Part shown: in pieces, positions 59,027-64,000 of the stretch
Layout of the letters: each line of letters opens with the position of its first letter
Position numbering within the stretch: the stretch's first letter is position 1
Source of the DNA: CAWATZ01 sp963784995
GTDB lineage: Bacteria; Planctomycetota; Planctomycetia; Gemmatales; Gemmataceae
Assembly (NCBI GenBank): GCA_963784995.1
Contig: CAWATZ010000003.1
Span: 1,798,001 to 1,862,000, forward strand
Direction: 5' to 3'
Length of the DNA stretch: 64,000 nucleotides
Program-made: the position numbers and the translations under genes
The notes under the pieces: generated by a model
What the model saw: only the letters and a program-made list of their open reading frames with translations
Told to the model about the DNA's origin: nothing
The model's database searches: none

Positions 59027-61183
59027 TCAGCGTACCCCCGCCCTGGCCGCCGCCTCCCGATCAATCGTCCGCAGCGCCGCGGCCGCCGCGTGGCGGATCC
59101 CCAAATGTTTGTGCTTCAGCAGCGGCAGCAGCAAGGGCACGGCATCCCGCGCCGGCGGCCCGAAGCGACAGAGGGTCCGCAGCGCCCAATCGCGCACTTT
59201 GAGGTCAGGGTCAACCAGGCAATCCGTGAGCCCCTTGAGGATGAACGGCTCCGGCCCCACAGCTTGCAGGATCACGTCGTCGCAGGTCTGAAACCACCAG
59301 GGATACCGTGATTCCTTTGAGGTTCGCAATCGCTTGAACCAATCGCACAGCGGCTCCCCCTCGGCAATCGGGTCGTCTTCCTTCAACGGGGTTACCTTGG
59401 GGCTGCTGCCAGGCGCGATCCGGCCAAGAGCGAAAGCAGCAGCACGGCGCACAATCGGTTCCTTGTCGCGCAAACGACCAAGAAGGATCGGAACAGCGGA
59501 GCGGGCCTGCTGGCCCATCGAGGCCAGCACCAGGGCTCCCGCAACGCGCTGCTGGCACTCATCCTCTTCCAAAGCGACCACGGCGGCTGACAGCATCTCC
59601 TTCGGCGGGCCTCCTACTGCTGCGAGTGCAAGCAGCGCTGACCGGCGCACGGAGTCGGACTCGTGTTTCAGAGCCGCAATCAGAGCCGGTTTCGCCGCCC
59701 TGGCTTCGATCCTCATCTCGGCCAGGATGCTGGCAGATGCTTCTTTTGTCGTGTGTTCGGATTCCAGTTCATTCGCCAGGATCCGGACGGCCACATCCGT
59801 CCGACCGGTGGCCTTCCACAGGGCCCGTGCCGCCTGGACGCGATTGAGGTGATCCTCGTTGAGGTCGTTGTCGCCATTGTTTTTCAGCAGCTCCTCGAAC
59901 ACCGGCACCGCCTTGCGGGTCTCGTGGCCCAGAGAGAACAGGGCAAAAGCAGCGTCTTTGCGAACCGTCAGCTCCTCGTCACCCAGTGCGCCGACGAGCG
60001 CCGTCAGGGCCTGACCGTTCGGGCCGATCAGGACCAGGGCTCCGATAGCCGCTTGGCGGACGTCCGGACTCTTGTCCTTCAAAGCACCGGTCAATGCAGG
60101 AAGGGCAGGCGACGCATCCGGACCAACCAGGCCAAGCGCGTGCGCCGCGAGTTGCCGCACGAGATTCTCCTTGGACTTGAGCAGCTTGGCTAGCGGTGGT
60201 ACAGCCTTGGTTCCCACACCCGCCAGGGCCAGACTCGCGGCAACGTCGTCGAACATCTCTGTCGGAGACTCCATTTCCGCCACGAGTATGGGAATGGCGG
60301 CATCCGCTCGCCCATCAATTTTGAACAGGGCGGATGCTGCCGTGACGCGCAGGTTGCCGTCGTCGCTCTTCAAGGCCGCTTCCAGGACCGGTAGCGCGTC
60401 CTTCGCCTTCGGCCCAAGTGACCCCAGGACCTGGGCTGCTTTCCACCTATCGACGCTGGATTCCTGTCCGCTGATCATCGCAGCCAGTGCCGCGACGGCC
60501 TCTTGTGTCTCCCCAGCGTGGACCAGCGCCTCGGCCGCCTGGATGCAAACTTCTTCGTCGCGATCCTTCGTCGCCTTTCGCAGCGCTGGGATCGCGTCGG
60601 CCGCAGTTGGGCCCGCTTTCCCGAGTGCCAACGCGGCATCGCGACGAACTTCGCGATCCTCGTCGGCCAGGAGGTGTGCCAGCGCGGTGATCGCCTCCTT
60701 CGTCGGCCTGGGCCGCACGGAAGCCAACATGCTCGCCGCCAGCGCACGCACCTTGTGGTCACGGTCTTCCAGCGCCTTGCGGAAGAGAGGAATCCCGGCC
60801 TTGCCCCAGGGGCGCACAGCGTGGACGGCCTCCGAACGAGTATCCCGGTCCTCGGATGCCAGCGCCTCCAGCAGCCCTTCCGCCGTCCCGTTGGCCGCCG
60901 GACCGATTTCCCCCAGCGCACGGATCGCGCTGTACCGGACCATTGGGTCCTTGTCCTTCAGAAGCGTCCGCAGCGCGGGCACGGCGGATCTCGCCTCGGG
61001 TCCGATCACGGCCAGCGTTGCCGCCCCGGCGGCACGGGTAGCAGGATCTCGGTCGGACAAGGACTTCACCCACTCCTTGATCGACTTGCCCCGAAAGAGG
61101 AAGGCATCGTCGGGGACCGGTGCGGAACGAACAGAAACCGCAACGACAAGCAAGCCGAGGACGACAAACGCGGTTCGGGACAC
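59027..61183 (-). CDS. exported HEAT-repeat protein
   Basis: A protein of 718 residues with a signal peptide (MSRTAFVVLGLLVVAVSVRS, residues 1-20). Nearly the whole mature part is HEAT/PBS-lyase-like repeats, for example VPALRTLLKDKDPMVRYSAI, DADREVRRDAALALGKAGP-like units and LPALTGALKDKSPDVRQAAI. About 15 units of 30-40 residues are spaced regularly, forming an alpha-solenoid. After about residue 590 there is a non-repeat insert (DPIAEGEPLCDWFKRLRTSK; RYPWWFQTCDDVI), and two more units end the protein. Such solenoids bind proteins. The partner is unknown; large exported HEAT proteins are typical of Gemmata-type genomes. It is convergent with the truncated gene at 58556 and divergent from that at 61321. 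Confidence 0.9.
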   Translation of the reverse strand: MSRTAFVVLGLLVVAVSVRSAPVPDDAFLFRGKSIKEWVKSLSDRDPATRAAGAATLAVIGPEARSAVPALRTLLKDKDPMVRYSAIRALGEIGPAANGTAEGLLEALASEDRDTRSEAVHAVRPWGKAGIPLFRKALEDRDHKVRALAASMLASVRPRPTKEAITALAHLLADEDREVRRDAALALGKAGPTAADAIPALRKATKDRDEEVCIQAAEALVHAGETQEAVAALAAMISGQESSVDRWKAAQVLGSLGPKAKDALPVLEAALKSDDGNLRVTAASALFKIDGRADAAIPILVAEMESPTEMFDDVAASLALAGVGTKAVPPLAKLLKSKENLVRQLAAHALGLVGPDASPALPALTGALKDKSPDVRQAAIGALVLIGPNGQALTALVGALGDEELTVRKDAAFALFSLGHETRKAVPVFEELLKNNGDNDLNEDHLNRVQAARALWKATGRTDVAVRILANELESEHTTKEASASILAEMRIEARAAKPALIAALKHESDSVRRSALLALAAVGGPPKEMLSAAVVALEEDECQQRVAGALVLASMGQQARSAVPILLGRLRDKEPIVRRAAAFALGRIAPGSSPKVTPLKEDDPIAEGEPLCDWFKRLRTSKESRYPWWFQTCDDVILQAVGPEPFILKGLTDCLVDPDLKVRDWALRTLCRFGPPARDAVPLLLPLLKHKHLGIRHAAAAALRTIDREAAARAGVR

Positions 61184-61218
61184 GACAGACTCCTTTCAGC
61201 AAGGGTGGACGCTGTCCG

Positions 61219-61255
61219 CCAGCGTAGCCAAAGTTGCCCGCTTTGGCTACGCTGG
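61219..61255. repeat. perfect inverted repeat, 15-base arms
   Basis: CCAGCGTAGCCAAAG (61219-61233) and CTTTGGCTACGCTGG (61241-61255) flank a seven-base loop. It lies between the divergent HEAT protein and the anchored protein at 61321. Confidence 0.88.
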
Positions 61256-61320
61256 AATCAGCAGGATCGACAGGACACAATCACATCCGGTAGAAGCATG
61301 GCTCTGCGGAGATCACCTGG

Positions 61321-61830
61321 ATGACTCGCCATTGGTGGAAGCCGTTGCTGATCGTTCTGGGCGCAGTTCTGCTGGTGGGGATCTGTGGCCTCAACCACGT
61401 ACGATGGTCGGGCAGGACTGACCTGGAGGTGAAGTTTGTGGTCAGGGACATTGTCTCCGGCCGACCAATCCCCGGCGCCCGGATCGAGGTTCAGCTGATG
61501 GAGGGAGTCCCCGAGGAGGAGCGCGACAAGGCGTTGTTCGTGCTGACCGCCGACGAGAGCGGAGTGGCCCGCAAGGAGTGTCCCGAGAGCCCATGCACCG
61601 GTGAGCGGAGCGGATTGGGGTTCACCGACACGTTTTACGTCTCCCCGCCGTGGTGGCGTTTCCGTGTGAAGGCCGAGGGCTTTGAGCCGCGCGGGTGGAC
61701 GGATCTCGTTCCAGCCTACCAGCGGCAGGGCCGGCGCGTTCGCCCCGGGAAGGCCCTTCTGGTCGTTCCGGTGTCGATGCTGAGCAAAGATACGGAAGCG
61801 GGGGATGCCGCAAACCATCCACCCAGGTAA
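61321..61830 (+). CDS. membrane-anchored protein with a carboxypeptidase-regulatory-like beta domain
   Basis: A protein of 169 residues. Residues 6-24 (WKPLLIVLGAVLLVGICGL) form a signal anchor. The remaining part, LEVKFVVRDIVSGRPIPGAR followed by FVLTADESGVARKECPESPC and WWRFRVKAEGFEPRGWTDLV, has the layout of a carboxypeptidase-regulatory-like or transthyretin-like beta sandwich. It is the intact version of the truncated copy at 58556. The function is unknown, possibly extracytoplasmic ligand or surface binding. It is in the same direction as the GNAT gene, 65 bases downstream. Confidence 0.75.
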   Translation: MTRHWWKPLLIVLGAVLLVGICGLNHVRWSGRTDLEVKFVVRDIVSGRPIPGARIEVQLMEGVPEEERDKALFVLTADESGVARKECPESPCTGERSGLGFTDTFYVSPPWWRFRVKAEGFEPRGWTDLVPAYQRQGRRVRPGKALLVVPVSMLSKDTEAGDAANHPPR

Positions 61831-61895
61831 CCATGCGGCGGCGGTCGCACAAACCCACCAGGCCGGCAGCCGACGAACTGCGCGTGAGGATCCTC

Positions 61896-62402
61896 ATGGT
61901 CATCACCGAGAGCAAGCGGCTCTTCCTCCGCCATTTCCACGTCGGCGACCTGGACGCGATGCTGGAAGTGTTTGGCGACCCGGAAGTCATGCGCTTCGGC
62001 CGCGGTCCGCAGACGCGGGAATGGGTCCAGGGCTGGTTGCGCGGGTGTCTGGAGGATTACTACCAGAAGTGGGGATTCGGGCTCTGGGCCATCGTCCCCA
62101 AGCCCGACCGGCGCGTGATCGGCTACTGTGGCCTGACTCGCTTCGACGACGTTGATGGCCGGCCGGAAGACGAGATCGGCTATCGCCTGGCCCGTGCCTT
62201 CTGGGGGCGGGGACTGGCCACGGAAGCGGCACTTCTCGTCCGGGATTACTCCTTCGGCATCCTCACGTTGTCGCGCCTGGTGGCCCTGATCCATCCCGAC
62301 AATGCCGCCTCGATCCGGGTCGCGGAGAAAACCGGTTTGCACCACGAGAAGGACGTGACCTTCCGGGGACAATTGACCAGGCTTTATGCGATCCAACGGT
62401 GA
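61896..62402 (+). CDS. GNAT family N-acetyltransferase (RimJ/RimL type)
   Basis: From the ATG at 61896, with GAGG upstream, the protein is 168 residues. ESKRLFLRHFHVGDLDAMLE at the start, VIGYCGLTRF, DEIGYRLARAFWGRGLATEA (acetyl-CoA pyrophosphate-binding motif A, R/Q-x-x-G-x-G/A) and LVALIHPDNAASIRVAEKTG (motif B, typical of RimL-like enzymes) are present. The enzyme transfers an acetyl group to an amine, possibly a ribosomal protein N-terminus or a small molecule; the substrate cannot be named. A longer frame from the ATG at 61833 is possible, adding 21 basic residues, but has a poorer ribosome site. Confidence 0.92.
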   Translation: MVITESKRLFLRHFHVGDLDAMLEVFGDPEVMRFGRGPQTREWVQGWLRGCLEDYYQKWGFGLWAIVPKPDRRVIGYCGLTRFDDVDGRPEDEIGYRLARAFWGRGLATEAALLVRDYSFGILTLSRLVALIHPDNAASIRVAEKTGLHHEKDVTFRGQLTRLYAIQR

Positions 62403-62634
62403 TCATCGGCCCGGGGGCGGCGGGTGCGGTGGGAATACACTTGCCAGGTCCGCCCGGGCGGTCTAAGGTGGGAGAGAGCGGCGGACAGCGTGGAGGTAGC
62501 TTTGCTGCGGCGTTACGCCGTGGGTGGTCCTGTACCTGCATTGCCAGAAGACGGCAAACACTGAGACAGCAAGCCTGAACGCAGTGTTCGCTTCGAGGAG
62601 GTCAGTAGCTTGCGCTGACCGCCGCTCTTTCACA

Positions 62635-62680
62635 ACCCGAAGTGCAAGCAAGGGAAGCTCCCTCGCTTGCGCTTCGGGCT
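62635..62680. repeat. inverted repeat, about 22-base arms
   Basis: The left arm ACCCGAAGTGCAAGCAAGGGA and the right arm TCCCTCGCTTGCGCTTCGGG are inverted with two mismatches and a very short loop. It lies seven bases after the end of the oxidoreductase gene (leftward), as a terminator would. Confidence 0.8.
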
Positions 62681-62687
62681 AACTTGC

Positions 62688-64000
62688 TCAGACCTTCTCA
62701 TCCACCGGCACTTTCGGCTCGCCTTCGTCGGGGGGGACCGCCTTCGAGTCGGCCTGGAACCACTCATCCTTGAACTCGATCCGCGATTGCTGGTTCTTCT
62801 TTGCCAGCGCCATCGACCGATTGGCCAGCAGCGCCACGATGGCGTCCGCCATCGCCACCTCGCCGTGGCAGCGTGGCAGCCGCTGCTTGTACTTGCCGTC
62901 GGCGCCCTTCTCGTAGCCCTGTTTCGCGTCCCACTGCTTGATGCAGAAGGCGAAATCCTCCATCTCCTCGCGGTAGCCGCGGGACACCTTGCCGCCGGTC
63001 CCCGCCGGGGCAGTCCCCTCCGGCCGGGTCGCCGCGGTCGGAGCGGTGGAGGACGCATCCAGCGCGGGGCCGCCGCCGGCCACACTCGCCGTGGTGGAAC
63101 GCGCCCCGCCCTTGCCCTCCACCCAGAACATCAGGCTCTGCTCCATCTCCACCACCATCGTGCCGCGCGTCCCCATGACGGTTTCGCCATAGGGCTCGAA
63201 GCCGTTGGTGTTGATCGAGGAGTAGGTGACCACCACGACGTCCTCCTTGTCGTTGCCCTTGTTCGGCCCCCTGGGATGGTTCTTGCCGGGGAACTCGTAG
63301 GTCACGAACACGTGATCGTCGATCGTGCGATCGTTGTGGCCCTTGCGGTAGAACGACTTGACGCCGGTGCCGGTCACGTTGAGCGGATGCACCTTGCCCA
63401 GGAAGATGCTGCACGCATCGAGCTGGTGACTGCCCAGCTCGGCCATCAGGCCGCCGCCGGTGTCCGGGAAGAGCCGCCAGCGGATCAGCTGCTCCACGTT
63501 GTCGTACTTGTAGTTCTTGATCTTGTCCTTGAGGGCTTCGTCATCCTCCACCTGGACCGGCTGGCACCAGCTGTCCTGGTAGAAGGGCTCTGTGCCCTTG
63601 ACGATCTTGACGCCGGGTTTGGCCTTGAAGGGCAAGGCCTGGTTGCGGTGCCACAGAGCGCGGATGTGCCGGACCTCGCCCAGCATGCCGCAGTTGATCG
63701 CCTCCAGGGCGTGAGCGTAGAGCAGGCTGTAGTGCCGTTGATGACCGATCGACAGGATGCTGCCTGTCTCCTTGGCCGTCGCGATCATTTCCTTGCACTG
63801 GCTGATGTTCCAGGCCATCAGCTTTTCACACAGGACGTGGACCGGTTTGCCGCTGCTGCTTTTCTTCTGCCGTTCCTTGCCGACGCGCATGCAATCGATG
63901 GCCGCCTTGGCGTGCCAGGACAGCGGTAGGGCAATCACCACCGCTTCAATGTCGTTGTTGCTGCCGAGCGCGATCAGGAACTCCTGGTAGTCGGTGTATC
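62688..64000 (-). CDS. Gfo/Idh/MocA family oxidoreductase (N-terminus beyond the window)
   Basis: The leftward frame is open from the window end (TDYQEFLIALGSNNDIEAVV, IALPLSWHA) to the TGA at 62688, about 437 residues. It has the family features: IALPLSWHAKAAIDCMRVGK, the EKLMAWN segment corresponding to the catalytic EKP-type lysine motif, IGHQRHYSLLYAHALEAINC, and the dimerisation-domain GGGLMAELGSHQLDACSIFL with the H in GSHQLD. The N-terminal NAD-binding GxGxxG is outside the window. Planctomycetes have many such proteins, usually Tat-exported and active on sugars or inositol. The C-terminal insert with Ala/Thr-rich linker (TAATRPEGTAPAGTGGKV) is unusual. No substrate can be given. Confidence 0.9.
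   Translation of the reverse strand, partial: YTDYQEFLIALGSNNDIEAVVIALPLSWHAKAAIDCMRVGKERQKKSSSGKPVHVLCEKLMAWNISQCKEMIATAKETGSILSIGHQRHYSLLYAHALEAINCGMLGEVRHIRALWHRNQALPFKAKPGVKIVKGTEPFYQDSWCQPVQVEDDEALKDKIKNYKYDNVEQLIRWRLFPDTGGGLMAELGSHQLDACSIFLGKVHPLNVTGTGVKSFYRKGHNDRTIDDHVFVTYEFPGKNHPRGPNKGNDKEDVVVVTYSSINTNGFEPYGETVMGTRGTMVVEMEQSLMFWVEGKGGARSTTASVAGGGPALDASSTAPTAATRPEGTAPAGTGGKVSRGYREEMEDFAFCIKQWDAKQGYEKGADGKYKQRLPRCHGEVAMADAIVALLANRSMALAKKNQQSRIEFKDEWFQADSKAVPPDEGEPKVPVDEKV

Noticed and set aside
1..64000. tRNA, rRNA, CRISPR array, origin or transposase
   Set aside because: The intergenic regions were read for tRNA TPsiC-like patterns, regular spacer repeats and transposase motifs, and none was convincing. 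A covariance-model search would be needed to exclude small RNAs.

Overview
The window is GC-rich bacterial DNA that reads as a planctomycete of the Gemmata group (Gemmataceae). The evidence is the combination of gene families: ECF sigma factors with membrane-anchored C-terminal extensions built of carboxypeptidase-regulatory-like repeats, a TIGR02996 (repeat-companion) plus leucine-rich-repeat gene pair, an adjacent DUF1800/DUF1501 pair, several Uma2-family genes, HEAT-repeat and VWA proteins, a type III polyketide synthase with its methyltransferase, and many intergenic perfect palindromes. No rRNA, tRNA, CRISPR array or transposase was recognised.

Layout. 1-4.3 kb: the N-terminal part of a PP2C phosphatase (leftward), then a rightward biosynthetic operon (methyltransferase, type III PKS, flavin-reductase-like protein, DegT aminotransferase). 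4.3-33.4 kb: an expanded, rearranged array of sigma-factor genes. It has one copy without its sigma domain (4397), one truncated sigma copy (8518), and six sigma copies with C-terminal extensions (12117, 17153, 20304, 24315, 28958, 31845). Two leaderward LRR genes (6503 and 15343), a stress-protein/SPFH island flanked by direct repeats, a DUF1583-like protein and a TlpA-type thioredoxin lie among them. 33.5-36.0 kb: DUF1800-DUF1501. 36.0-39.2 kb: uridine kinase, two tandem Uma2 genes, DUF58 and a small protein. 39.3-42.3 kb: a BatA/VWA membrane protein and a methyltransferase. 42.6-44.8 kb: threonyl-tRNA synthetase with an unusual insertion. 44.9-47.2 kb: a paralogous pair of unknown proteins, then an Uma2 gene with a HigA-like regulator. 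47.4-52.2 kb: a VWA lipoprotein, a GspE-type ATPase coupled to a STAS protein, and an outer-membrane-like protein. 52.9-55.3 kb: a carboxymuconolactone-decarboxylase-like protein, an SDR and an acyl-CoA dehydrogenase. 55.4-62.4 kb: HEAT/TPR proteins, their broken copies, and a GNAT acetyltransferase. 62.7-64 kb: a Gfo/Idh/MocA oxidoreductase running off the end.

The sigma array is the most interesting part. Its members share a leader, a start region, a sigma2/sigma4 core, one transmembrane helix and a variable outside module. The outside part has been swapped (carboxypeptidase-like repeats, or a module shared with the thioredoxin plus a CpaB/RcpC-like tail), and in one case the sigma part was lost. 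This suggests a family of membrane-tethered sigma factors evolving by recombination.

A caution applies throughout. At least ten genes carry single-base frameshifts, including threonyl-tRNA synthetase (about four) and an otherwise normal BatA/VWA gene. Many apparent breaks may therefore be indel errors of the assembly. Such genes are given as full spans with the break position stated.
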